A DNA stretch of 64,000 nt from positions 2,265,501-2,329,500 of the forward strand of contig NZ_CP056783.1 of NCBI RefSeq assembly GCF_023278045.1. The letters run 5' to 3'. This stretch comes from Flavobacterium sp. K5-23 (GTDB taxonomy: Bacteria; Bacteroidota; Bacteroidia; Flavobacteriales; Flavobacteriaceae). Below are positions 34,922 through 42,286 of this stretch, piece after piece (positions within the stretch are counted from its first letter, which is position 1; each line of letters begins with the position of its first letter). The notes under the pieces were generated by a model. The model made no database searches. It was not told the origin of the DNA and saw nothing but the letters and a program-made list of their open reading frames with translations. A program made the position numbers and the translations under genes.

Positions 34922-35623
34922 ATGAAAAAAATTGTAATATTAAGTCTGATTTTATTGTCAGCTAAAAGTTTCTCACAAACAAAAAATTTTATCGATTTAC
35001 CATATATTGAAACTTCAGCTAAAGTTGATACTTTAGTAGTTCCAGATAAAATTTATCTGAATATTATGATTACGGAAAAGGACACAAAAGGCAAAATATC
35101 TGTTGAAGAACAGGAGAAAAAAATGAATGATAAATTAAAATCTCTCGGAATTGCAACGGAAAAACAATTGACTTTAAACGACTTATCTAGTAATTATAAA
35201 AAATACTTTTTAAAACAACAAGACATTCAAAAAAGCAAAAACTATACTTTAATAGTTTATAATGCGAAAGTTGCGGGAAAAGTAATAATCGGTTTAGAAG
35301 AAATTGAAGTATCAAATGTTACATTAGAAAAAACAGAATACTCAAAAGCTACAGAGATGATTTTGACTTTAAAAAGCAAAGCAATACTGAAAGCAAAAAA
35401 TCAAGCAATTGCGATGACTAAACCAATAAATCAAAAAGTTGGAAATGCAATTTATATTTCAGATTATAATAATATTTCAAATATGTTAAGTGGAAGAGCA
35501 GCAGGACTTCAAATTCGTGGAATGGCACCCTTAAAAGATAAAGACAACTTTGAACCAATTGACATTGAGTTCGAAAAAATAAAAATTGAAACCGAAGTTA
35601 AAGTGACATTTAAACTGGAATAA
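34922..35623 (+). CDS. Cassette 2 gene: SIMPL (DUF541) domain protein
   Basis: 233 residues from the ATG at 34922; an earlier in-frame start at 34883 falls inside the core site and would bury the signal peptide. Signal peptide (about 1-19, KSFSQ), then a SIMPL/DUF541-type domain (IETSAKVDTLVVPDKIYLNIMITEKD ... ILKAKNQAIAMTKPINQKVGNAI ... VKVTFKLE). This domain is found in periplasmic or surface proteins of largely unknown role. Near its C-terminus lies LSGRAAGLQIRGM (DNA 35485-35523), which looks like the plug motif of SusC-type TonB-dependent transporters. It is the sole gene between GTTGGGC (34882) and GCCCAAC (35634). Confidence 0.75.
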   Translation: MKKIVILSLILLSAKSFSQTKNFIDLPYIETSAKVDTLVVPDKIYLNIMITEKDTKGKISVEEQEKKMNDKLKSLGIATEKQLTLNDLSSNYKKYFLKQQDIQKSKNYTLIVYNAKVAGKVIIGLEEIEVSNVTLEKTEYSKATEMILTLKSKAILKAKNQAIAMTKPINQKVGNAIYISDYNNISNMLSGRAAGLQIRGMAPLKDKDNFEPIDIEFEKIKIETEVKVTFKLE

Positions 35624-35633
35624 AAATACGATT

Positions 35634-35757
35634 GCCCAACAGCTGTTTTGAGCTAGCTGGAGTTTAGTGGAATTACCGTTCCGCATCAAGTTTTCGTTAA
35701 GCCGAAAACTGAAAGGTTACGAATTTCCAGCCATCTCAAAATGGCGAAACGTTAGTG
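35634..35757 (+). repeat. attC-like site 2
   Basis: 124-bp imperfect palindrome. The left end GCCCAAC (fits RYYYAAC) is complementary to the GTTGGGC that opens cassette 2. Outer arms: TTTTGAGCTAGCTGGA and TCCAGCCATCTCAAAA. An inner perfect 8-bp hairpin is AGTTTTCG/CGAAAACT. The right end AACGTTAGTG opens cassette 3. It shares most of its sequence with site 3. Confidence 0.7.
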
Positions 35758-35793
35758 TCAACCAAACCTCACGAAATCAAAAAAGAAGAATTT

Positions 35794-36288
35794 ATGAAAA
35801 AAATATTGCTTATTTTATTTACAATTTTACTCTTAAATTGTTCAAAAAAAGCAGACACTTTTGATTTATCTATTTCAAATCACAATTATAAATTAGATAT
35901 AGAAACAGGGGAATTAAATATAGATTGGTACAGAAATTATAAAGGTCAAGTACAATTTTCTAAAGAAGAAAACGAAAAAATAAATGAATTAATATACAAA
36001 TATCATTTAGACACGTTAAAAGGAGAAAAATGGGTTTGTGGAAATGAAATTTTAATTATGCCTAATTTTAATGACGTAATTACACTGAAAAAAAAGAATT
36101 CAATAACTTCTAAAATATACATTTCTACTCAAGTGAGTTTAGAAAAATCTAAACCAAATAAAACTGAAATTGATATTTTTAACTTTAAAGAAGAGTTTTT
36201 TAAAATTCTGAATAAAAACGGTGATTTTAAAAGAAATATGGATACCTTAAAAATTGCTAAAGAAAATGACAAAAGACTATTTCTATAA
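35794..36288 (+). CDS. Cassette 3 gene: small lipoprotein of unknown function
   Basis: 164 residues from the ATG at 35794; a GTG at 35755 would start inside the core site and is rejected. Lipoprotein signal MKKILLILFTILLLNC with the lipobox Cys at residue 16. The mature part (about 148 residues, Lys-rich, two further Cys-free halves) matches nothing I recognise. It has the highest A+T look of the three cassette genes. It is the only gene between GTTAGTG (35751) and its complement CACTAAC (36298). Confidence 0.7.
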   Translation: MKKILLILFTILLLNCSKKADTFDLSISNHNYKLDIETGELNIDWYRNYKGQVQFSKEENEKINELIYKYHLDTLKGEKWVCGNEILIMPNFNDVITLKKKNSITSKIYISTQVSLEKSKPNKTEIDIFNFKEEFFKILNKNGDFKRNMDTLKIAKENDKRLFL

Positions 36289-36297
36289 ATTGGCAGC

Positions 36298-36421
36298 CAC
36301 TAACAGCTGTTTTGATATAGCTGGAATTTAGTGGAATTACCTTTTCGCATCAAGTTTTCGTTAAACCGAAAACTGAACGGTTACTAACTTCCAGCAATCT
36401 CAAAGTGGCAAAACGTCAAAC
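36298..36421 (+). repeat. attC-like site 3
   Basis: 124-bp imperfect palindrome closely similar to site 2: left end CACTAAC (complement of the GTTAGTG opening cassette 3), arms AGCTGTTTTGATATAGCTGGA and TTCCAGCAATCTCAAAGTGGC, inner hairpin AGTTTTCG/CGAAAACT. The right end reads AACGTCAAAC instead of AACGTT, and no matching left core follows the next gene, so this is probably the last site of the array. Confidence 0.7.
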
Positions 36422-36579
36422 TGTCTAAAAACCAGATTAAGATAAGAGCCTATCGCTAACAGCGAAGGTTAGTTACGTGCACAGCAGCAACGCCCGAGGA
36501 AAGGAATATAAATCAACGTATAAGAAAGAAGCTGTACAATAGTTTCCACTTTTGAAATACTTAAACACATTACTAAAAA

Positions 36580-36972
36580 ATGAACGGAGAAAAGAATTTA
36601 GAATTACTTTTAAAAACGATGAACCCAAAACTGAATATCGGTAAATATGTGTTTTGTAAAGTTGAGAATTTAGAAAAAATCACTTTGAATGACATTGTAA
36701 TGACTTTCAAAGAGGAAGAAGGGATTACGGTTATTGCGGAAAAAGAAATTGCAGAAAAACTAAATTTAGACTATTCTTATGTTGCTTCTTGGATTACATT
36801 AACAATTCATTCTTCATTAGAGGCAGTAGGACTTACGGCAGCATTTTCAAAAGCATTGTCAGAAAATGGTATTAGTTGTAATGTTGTTGCCGCTTTTTAT
36901 CACGATCATATTTTTGTTGACATAAAAGATACTGAAAAAGCAATGGAAGTTCTAAATGATTTTTCGAAATAA
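36580..36972 (+). CDS. ACT-domain protein
   Basis: 130 residues forming two ACT-like halves (LLLKTMNPKLNIGKYVFCKVENLEKI ... LTIHSSLEAVGLTAAFSKALSENGISCNVVAAFYHDHIFVDIKD). The second half matches the ACT_3/ACT_7-type family of small free-standing regulators; ACT domains usually bind amino acids. There is no catalytic domain and its target is unknown. It is followed 72 nt later by a thioesterase-fold gene in the same direction. It does not end in an attC-like site. Confidence 0.8.
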   Translation: MNGEKNLELLLKTMNPKLNIGKYVFCKVENLEKITLNDIVMTFKEEEGITVIAEKEIAEKLNLDYSYVASWITLTIHSSLEAVGLTAAFSKALSENGISCNVVAAFYHDHIFVDIKDTEKAMEVLNDFSK

Positions 36973-37044
36973 ATAAAAAGAATAGCTTTGTAAACTTTTA
37001 AGCGTAATCATAAAGCATCTAATGCTAAAAATAATAATTAACCA

Positions 37045-37572
37045 ATGTCAGTATATAAAACAATTGCAGAATTAGGGTCTAAGTTTGTTGGGAAAAGTAA
37101 ACTCTTTAAATACGGGTTTAACTATTCGCCTATGTATAGAAGAAGTACAGCCAAGATAATCGATATTTCAGAGGATTTATTGAATGTAACAGTTAAACTT
37201 CCTATAAGTTATAAAAACAAGAACTACGTAAACTCCATTTTTGGAGGAAGTATGTTTTCGGCGGTTGATCCTATACCTATGATTCAGTTGATGAATTTAT
37301 TAGGGAATGATTTTGTTGTTTGGGATAAAGCAGCAGAAATCTATTTTAAGAAACCAGCCAAAGAAAATTTGTTTGCGGACTTCGTTTATACAATGAGTGA
37401 AATAGACGAAATTAAAGCGAGAGTGGAGAGTGAAAACGAAATTGAAATCACTACAATTACAAAGCTCACCAATCTAGATCGTACCGTAACATACTGTGAA
37501 GTTAAGAAGACGATTTATATCGCTGTTAAATCATTTTACATCGAAAAAAAGAAATTAAAAAACCGACAATAG
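37045..37572 (+). CDS. DUF4442 hotdog-fold protein (putative thioesterase)
   Basis: 175 residues with one hotdog domain. The wording YSPMYRRSTAKIIDISEDLLNVTVKLP ... NSIFGGSMFSAVDPIPMIQLMNLLG ... WDKAAEIYFKKPA is that of DUF4442, a group of PaaI-like acyl-CoA thioesterase relatives. No signal peptide. Substrate unknown. Its 3' end lies 15 bp before the duplicated end of the PLP-enzyme gene that bounds the light-sensing block. Confidence 0.82.
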   Translation: MSVYKTIAELGSKFVGKSKLFKYGFNYSPMYRRSTAKIIDISEDLLNVTVKLPISYKNKNYVNSIFGGSMFSAVDPIPMIQLMNLLGNDFVVWDKAAEIYFKKPAKENLFADFVYTMSEIDEIKARVESENEIEITTITKLTNLDRTVTYCEVKKTIYIAVKSFYIEKKKLKNRQ

Positions 37573-37587
37573 TAGTTTTAATTTAAT

Positions 37588-37715
37588 CTATAATTTTTAT
37601 AGTACTCCAATTTCCAGCATACAAGCCTTCATCATTTCGTATGTTCTTTCGATATTGTTGTCTAAACCTATAGAGAAACGAATTAATCCATCAGTTAATC
37701 CCATTTCTACTTGTT
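37588..37715 (-). pseudogene. Duplicated 3' end of the PLP-enzyme gene, copy A
   Basis: 128 bp identical to 42278-42405, same orientation. It contains the last ~39 codons and the stop (37597-37599) of the gene at 42287-43486, then diverges after ...CTACTTGTT. It has no start or promoter, so it is a dead copy. With the intact copy it brackets the four-gene light-sensing operon. Confidence 0.95.
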
Positions 37716-37992
37716 TCTAAGTAGTCTATCATCTTTTATTGTCAGCAGAAAAGTATAACTATAAAAAATCAGAATAGAATTTTTTATAGTGTATAAATAA
37801 ATAAATTATTTAATTTAAAAAACAGCATTACATCTATATTTAAGGGAATAATATTATGAATTAAATAATCAAATTTATTATGTTTTGTTGTTGTTTTTTA
37901 TTAATTTAGAATTTTATAAAAAGTTTAAAATTATCACATAATTGAATACTTAAAAGGACTAAAATATAATTTCATCTTGAATTAATTTAAAT
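37716..37992. promoter_or_regulatory. Leader of the B12/bilin operon
   Basis: Extremely AT-rich 277-bp leader with no cobalamin-riboswitch-like structure that I can see. A weak promoter candidate is TTG at 37942-37944 with TATAATTT at 37965-37972, 20 bp apart and ending 20 bp before the ATG. Confidence 0.3.
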
Positions 37993-39312
37993 ATGGAAGA
38001 AGTAGTAAACACAACGTATAGTTCATTACAAAATATTTTTTTATTTGATGTTTCAAAAGAAGAGCAATGTAAATTTGATATTTATTTTGCATTAGAATTA
38101 TTGCAAACAAAAGACAAAGTATTAATTACAGTTGGAAGTCTGTGGATTGAATCTATTTTTCAAGCTCTTAATTTTGATAAAAATGTGCATTCCTCTTTAT
38201 TTTTGAATTTAGAACTAAACTTAAAAGTAACACATCCAGATCTTGCAAAACTTGCAGTCTTAGCCGCAAATGTTACGGTATTATCCGTTGGGGAGTATAT
38301 AAATAGAGAAGAGACTCTTATAAATAATATTACGAATTGGCATATTAAGTTGTTTTCTAAAATTGATAAAAGTGCGATTCCTCAGTATTTAAATAGCATG
38401 AAAAATGACGGACAGAAACATATTGATTTTATATATGAATCTAAAGAAAATGAAAGCTTAGAAATATTTGTAGCATATTGTAGTTGGGTTAATTCAGTGC
38501 TTTCTTCGTTAAAAGTCGAAACAATTAGCTTAGTTAGATTTTTAAATACCATTAAAATTTTTATGAATATTCAATTAATAGAAGAACCTTTTGTTTATGA
38601 TATTTTTATTAATGAGGGGATAAGTTCTCTATTAAAACAAAAAAATAATGATATTTTGATGAATGATTTTACTGAGCCAATACATAGTGAATATTTGAAA
38701 TTACTTCTAAAAGGAGAACGACAAAAAGCGGGTATTTTGATTCATAAATTATTAGATGATGGAATGGATATTAAAACTATTTATTTGAAAATTTTTCAAG
38801 AATCTCAATACGAAATAGGGCGGCTTTGGGAAAAAAACGAAATTTCGGTTGCACAAGAACATTATTGTACAGCGACAACCCAAATGATTATGTCTCAATT
38901 ATATCCTAAAATCTTTAAAGAGAATAGTCTAAATAAAAATATTGTTGCGACATGTGTAGGTGACGAATTACACGAAATTGGAGTGAGAATTGTTGCAGAT
39001 TTCTTAGAAATGGAAGGCTGGAATACATACTATTTAGGCGCAAACACACCGATTATTGCTATTATAGAAGCTATTGAAGAATATAAGGTTGATATCCTTG
39101 CGATTTCGGTAACGATGGTTCCACATGTTAAAAATGCCAAAGAATTAATCCAGGAAATAAGAGAAAAATCATCACGAGAAGTAAAAATTTTAGTTGGTGG
39201 ATATCCTTTTCATATTGATGAAAATTTATGGATAAAAATAGGTGCTGATGGATTTTCAAAATCAGCGATTGATGTTCATAATACAGCAATTAAATTATTA
39301 AAAGCTATTTAA
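37993..39312 (+). CDS. Cobalamin-binding sensor protein with CarH-like photoreceptor signature
   Basis: 439 residues, soluble. Residues ~230-305 form a B12-binding helical cap and ~313-435 a Rossmann-type B12 domain with the lower-ligand motif ELHEIG (His327) and LGANTP. The cap carries Trp279-x9-Glu289-His290 (LWEKNEISVAQEH), the upper-face signature of CarH-type adenosylcobalamin light sensors. Unlike CarH/LitR there is no MerR DNA-binding domain; the first ~225 residues are a helical/mixed region that I do not recognise. Its TAA overlaps the ATG of the kinase gene (TAATG), so it probably signals through that kinase. Confidence 0.88.
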   Translation: MEEVVNTTYSSLQNIFLFDVSKEEQCKFDIYFALELLQTKDKVLITVGSLWIESIFQALNFDKNVHSSLFLNLELNLKVTHPDLAKLAVLAANVTVLSVGEYINREETLINNITNWHIKLFSKIDKSAIPQYLNSMKNDGQKHIDFIYESKENESLEIFVAYCSWVNSVLSSLKVETISLVRFLNTIKIFMNIQLIEEPFVYDIFINEGISSLLKQKNNDILMNDFTEPIHSEYLKLLLKGERQKAGILIHKLLDDGMDIKTIYLKIFQESQYEIGRLWEKNEISVAQEHYCTATTQMIMSQLYPKIFKENSLNKNIVATCVGDELHEIGVRIVADFLEMEGWNTYYLGANTPIIAIIEAIEEYKVDILAISVTMVPHVKNAKELIQEIREKSSREVKILVGGYPFHIDENLWIKIGADGFSKSAIDVHNTAIKLLKAI

Positions 39313-40946
39313 TGAAAAACGGATTTTCTACATATTGTACACAATACGGCGTAATAAAAGAAATCATTCATGATGGTGTTGGTATTTTAGTTCTAGACAA
39401 ATCTTTTTTGACTTTAGTAGAGAAATCAAGCATGGGCAAATTTTTTTCCTTTTTAAAAGAATTAAATGATAAAAGAAGTGCTATTGGATGGGAAGTTAAT
39501 TTTGAATTTATAAACAACGAGTATCACACCTATTATATAGCAGGGATAAAAAATGATAATGATACCCTAACTATTATAGGTTCTACAGAAAATAGGAGTA
39601 CACGTAAATTTTACGAGGACTTAATGTTGATAAATAATGAACAAGCAAATAACATTCGTTTGTTATTAAAAAATGATAATAAAAAAGACCAATCAATAAA
39701 AAAGACCAATAAATCATTTGATGAGTTGACAAAGTTAAATAATGAGATGGCAAATCTTCAAAGGGAACTCATCAGAAAAAATAACTTATTAGATACAGCT
39801 AATAGCAAACTGGAAGAATTAGATATTTTGAAAAATAATTTTTTAGGAATGGCAGCTCATGATCTTAGAAATCCACTTTCTTTTATTCAAAATTATAGTG
39901 AGATTCTTCTGAATGAATCAAGTACAATAAAAGAAGGTGAAAAGGAACAGATATTGACAGATATTCATAAATCAAGTTTAATGATGTTGAGTATTGTAAA
40001 TGATTTTTTGGATGTAAGTAAAATTGAATCTGGTAAATTAGATTTAAATATATCAAAGGTTGATTTAATTGAGATTATAAAAGCAAGTATTGAATCTAAT
40101 AATTTTATTGCTTTAAAGAAGGAGATAAAATTAGATTTTCATAGTGTTATGAAATCTTTTATTATTGATGTAGATTCTAATAAAATTCTTCAAATATTGA
40201 ATAATTTAATTTCAAATGCTATAAAATATTCACATTCTATTACTAATGTTGATATAAATTGTATTATGAATGAGAATGAAATATTAATTGAAGTTATTGA
40301 CCAGGGCCAAGGTATTCCTTCGTCTGAATTAAAAAACATATTTAATGCCTTTACTATTACAAGTGTAAAGTCGACGGCTAATGAGAAAAGTACGGGGTTA
40401 GGATTGTCAATAGTAGAAAAAATTGTTAAGGCGCATGGAGGTGAATGTGGGGTAAAAAGTGAAGTTGGAGTTGGATCTGTATTTTGGTTTACAATTCCTT
40501 TTAAAGATGAGCAGCTTAATAATAATACGGTAATTGAAAAAGTTTACGAAGGAAATAGTTACGATTGTTTAAATGGAAAAGTAGTTTTAATTGTTGATGA
40601 TGATAATTTAATGAGAAAATTGGAAGAAAGAATTTTCTTGAATCAAAATTGTGAGGTGCTTATTGCTTGCAATGGACTTGAAGCTATTGAAATTATTAAT
40701 AAAAGAGATAAAATAGATTTTATATTAATGGACTATTTAATGCCTATTATGAATGGTATAGAAGCTACTCTTGAAATTAGAAAAAAATATTCTCAATATG
40801 AATTACCTATATTTGGATTAACCGGTTTGTCAGAAGTTGAAGTAAAAAATGAATTGATAGCAGCAGGAATGAATGACGTGCTTGTTAAACCTATTAAAAA
40901 AGATCAAATAATTGAATCACTTCTTAAATTAGTTTTAAATGGATAA
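39312..40946 (+). CDS. Hybrid histidine kinase with C-terminal receiver
   Basis: 544 residues, no membrane segment. An N-terminal ~100-residue PAS-like domain without recognisable cofactor residues is followed by a coiled coil (about 130-172), HisKA (GMAAHDLRNPLSFI, His183), HATPase (N302, DQGQGI at 330-335, STGLGLSI) and a receiver (acidic D429-D431, Asp474, Lys526). There is no phytochrome GAF/PHY pair and no bilin-binding Cys motif that I can see, so bilin would have to act elsewhere. It is translationally coupled to the B12 protein (1-nt overlap) and overlaps the reductase gene by 8 nt. Confidence 0.9.
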   Translation: MKNGFSTYCTQYGVIKEIIHDGVGILVLDKSFLTLVEKSSMGKFFSFLKELNDKRSAIGWEVNFEFINNEYHTYYIAGIKNDNDTLTIIGSTENRSTRKFYEDLMLINNEQANNIRLLLKNDNKKDQSIKKTNKSFDELTKLNNEMANLQRELIRKNNLLDTANSKLEELDILKNNFLGMAAHDLRNPLSFIQNYSEILLNESSTIKEGEKEQILTDIHKSSLMMLSIVNDFLDVSKIESGKLDLNISKVDLIEIIKASIESNNFIALKKEIKLDFHSVMKSFIIDVDSNKILQILNNLISNAIKYSHSITNVDINCIMNENEILIEVIDQGQGIPSSELKNIFNAFTITSVKSTANEKSTGLGLSIVEKIVKAHGGECGVKSEVGVGSVFWFTIPFKDEQLNNNTVIEKVYEGNSYDCLNGKVVLIVDDDNLMRKLEERIFLNQNCEVLIACNGLEAIEIINKRDKIDFILMDYLMPIMNGIEATLEIRKKYSQYELPIFGLTGLSEVEVKNELIAAGMNDVLVKPIKKDQIIESLLKLVLNG

Positions 40947-41634
40947 ATTTTTAGAATGGACAAAAGAGGAAGTTTTAAAAGAATTATCAAGCTTTAATTT
41001 GGAAATTGAAACTTGGCCAGTGGATTTTCAAAGGAAAATTTTGGGTAGTAATTCAAAGCCTCTTTTATTAGAAGGTTGTGGTTATATTGATGAGCTAAAA
41101 AAAATTAATATTAAGTACACATCCATTTACGGTAGTAATTTAGGAATAACGACACTTATTATCTACCCTATTAATGACACGATTAACTTACCCATATTTG
41201 CTGTTGAATGGGTAGTAATTGCTGAAAAAATACATCTGTTGGTTTTAGATGTTGTTTATGTTGAAAACGCAAAAAAAAATATTTCGAATCAATTTAGAAA
41301 GTTACAAGAGGAAAAGTTAAAGATTTTTCCTCTTAACAAAGAAATTCCGGATTGGTATATTGATATAATGGGGCCACATACTATTTATGGAAATTCAACC
41401 AAAGATAAACTAGGTGAAATGAAAAAAATGTTTAAAGAATACTTAAAGTTATATGGCGATGAATTGAACTTAAAATATAAAAATATCTCTTCAGGGCCGG
41501 AACATGAAAAGATAAAAAAATATAAAATTCACCATTATTTAAATTCACCGGCTAAAAGAATTTTGACAACTGACACTCTGTGGGTTGATGATTATTTAAA
41601 ATTATATCACTTTGGACCTGCATATATAATTTAA
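40939..41634 (+). CDS. Ferredoxin-dependent bilin reductase-like protein
   Basis: 231 residues, close to the usual 230-260 of PcyA/PebA/PebB/HY2 enzymes, which reduce biliverdin to phytobilins with electrons from ferredoxin. Similar wording is seen in the central sheet (LPIFAVEWVVIAEKIHLLVLDVVYV, 84-108), the strand near GPHTIY (145-150) and the C-terminal helix region (YLNSPAKRILTTDTLWVDDYLKLYHFGPAYI). Glu90 stands where many family members have Asp or Glu; I cannot assign the regiospecificity. The gene lies directly before a heme oxygenase (2-nt gap), the enzyme that makes its presumed substrate, which strongly supports the call. Confidence 0.78.
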   Translation: MDKFLEWTKEEVLKELSSFNLEIETWPVDFQRKILGSNSKPLLLEGCGYIDELKKINIKYTSIYGSNLGITTLIIYPINDTINLPIFAVEWVVIAEKIHLLVLDVVYVENAKKNISNQFRKLQEEKLKIFPLNKEIPDWYIDIMGPHTIYGNSTKDKLGEMKKMFKEYLKLYGDELNLKYKNISSGPEHEKIKKYKIHHYLNSPAKRILTTDTLWVDDYLKLYHFGPAYII

Positions 41635-41636
41635 TT

Positions 41637-42188
41637 ATGATACACGAAAAATTAAAAAAAGAAACAACCTTACTACATCGTAATGTTGAACGTAATTCGA
41701 TGTTAAAAAGAGTAATGGATCCAAATTTAACGGTAGATTATTATTCCATAATTATAGAAAAATTTTATCATTTTCATCAAGAAATTGAAACTCAATTAGT
41801 GAAATTTAATAATCAGCATAAACTTATAACCGACTTAGATAACCGACTTAAATGTGATTTTCTTGAAGCTGATATTGTAGAATTAAATATTGTTAAAACT
41901 AATTTACCTAAAAGATATATAGAAATAAATACGGCCGAAGATTTTTTTGGTGTATTGTATGTAATCGAAGGCTCTACATTAGGAGGACAATATATTATTC
42001 CAAAATTAAATGTATCACTGCCAGAATTAAAGCATTCATACTATAATGGATTTGGGGATGAAACTAGAAATTTATGGCTAACATTTATTAATCAATTGAC
42101 ATCTACACAAGACGCCCTTAATCATGAAGAAGTTGTAAAAAGTGCAAATTTGACCTTTTCAACCTTAATTGAATTGTTTAAAGAATAA
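41637..42188 (+). CDS. Biliverdin-producing heme oxygenase (BphO type)
   Basis: 183 residues. The proximal heme ligand is His14 in the N-terminal helix (TTLLHRNVE), and the distal-helix signature is YVIEGSTLGGQYI (108-120), typical of bacterial BphO proteins associated with phytochromes. It opens heme to biliverdin, CO and iron. It is the last gene of the operon, 2 nt after the bilin-reductase-like gene, and is followed by a strong terminator. Use in bilin synthesis rather than iron scavenging is inferred from the neighbour. Confidence 0.92.
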   Translation: MIHEKLKKETTLLHRNVERNSMLKRVMDPNLTVDYYSIIIEKFYHFHQEIETQLVKFNNQHKLITDLDNRLKCDFLEADIVELNIVKTNLPKRYIEINTAEDFFGVLYVIEGSTLGGQYIIPKLNVSLPELKHSYYNGFGDETRNLWLTFINQLTSTQDALNHEEVVKSANLTFSTLIELFKE

Positions 42189-42230
42189 ATGATTTTTAAA
42201 GATTTAAAAACCATTTTTTCTAGAATTTAA

Positions 42231-42268
42231 AAAAAATCCGTTTAAGAGAAATCTTAAACGGATTTTTT
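42231..42268. terminator. Strong bidirectional terminator
   Basis: A 17-bp perfect stem (AAAAAATCCGTTTAAGA / TCTTAAACGGATTTTTT) with a GAAA loop sits between the converging heme oxygenase and PLP-enzyme genes and can serve both. It lies inside the inserted block, ten bp before duplicate copy B. Confidence 0.92.
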
Positions 42269-42286
42269 CAAATTAACCTATAATTT

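Noticed and set aside
35755..35793. GTG start extending the cassette 3 lipoprotein
   Set aside because: Same reason: it starts inside the core and moves the lipobox too far from the N-terminus.
34063..36421. Classical class 1-3 integron
   Set aside because: No intI gene, no typical attI, and the cores fit the GTTRRRY consensus only in part; it is reported as integron-like only.
36440..36480. Fourth attC-like site around CGCTAACAGCGAAGGTTAG
   Set aside because: A short palindrome is present, but there are no long arms, no TTTAGTGGAATT core and no matching core after the next gene.
37716..37992. Cobalamin riboswitch upstream of the B12-binding gene
   Set aside because: The leader is almost pure A/T with no B12-box-like conserved sequence.
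39312..40946. Phytochrome-type photosensory region in the kinase of the light operon
   Set aside because: The N-terminus is only ~100 residues of PAS-like sequence and has no GAF/PHY region or bilin-attachment motif.
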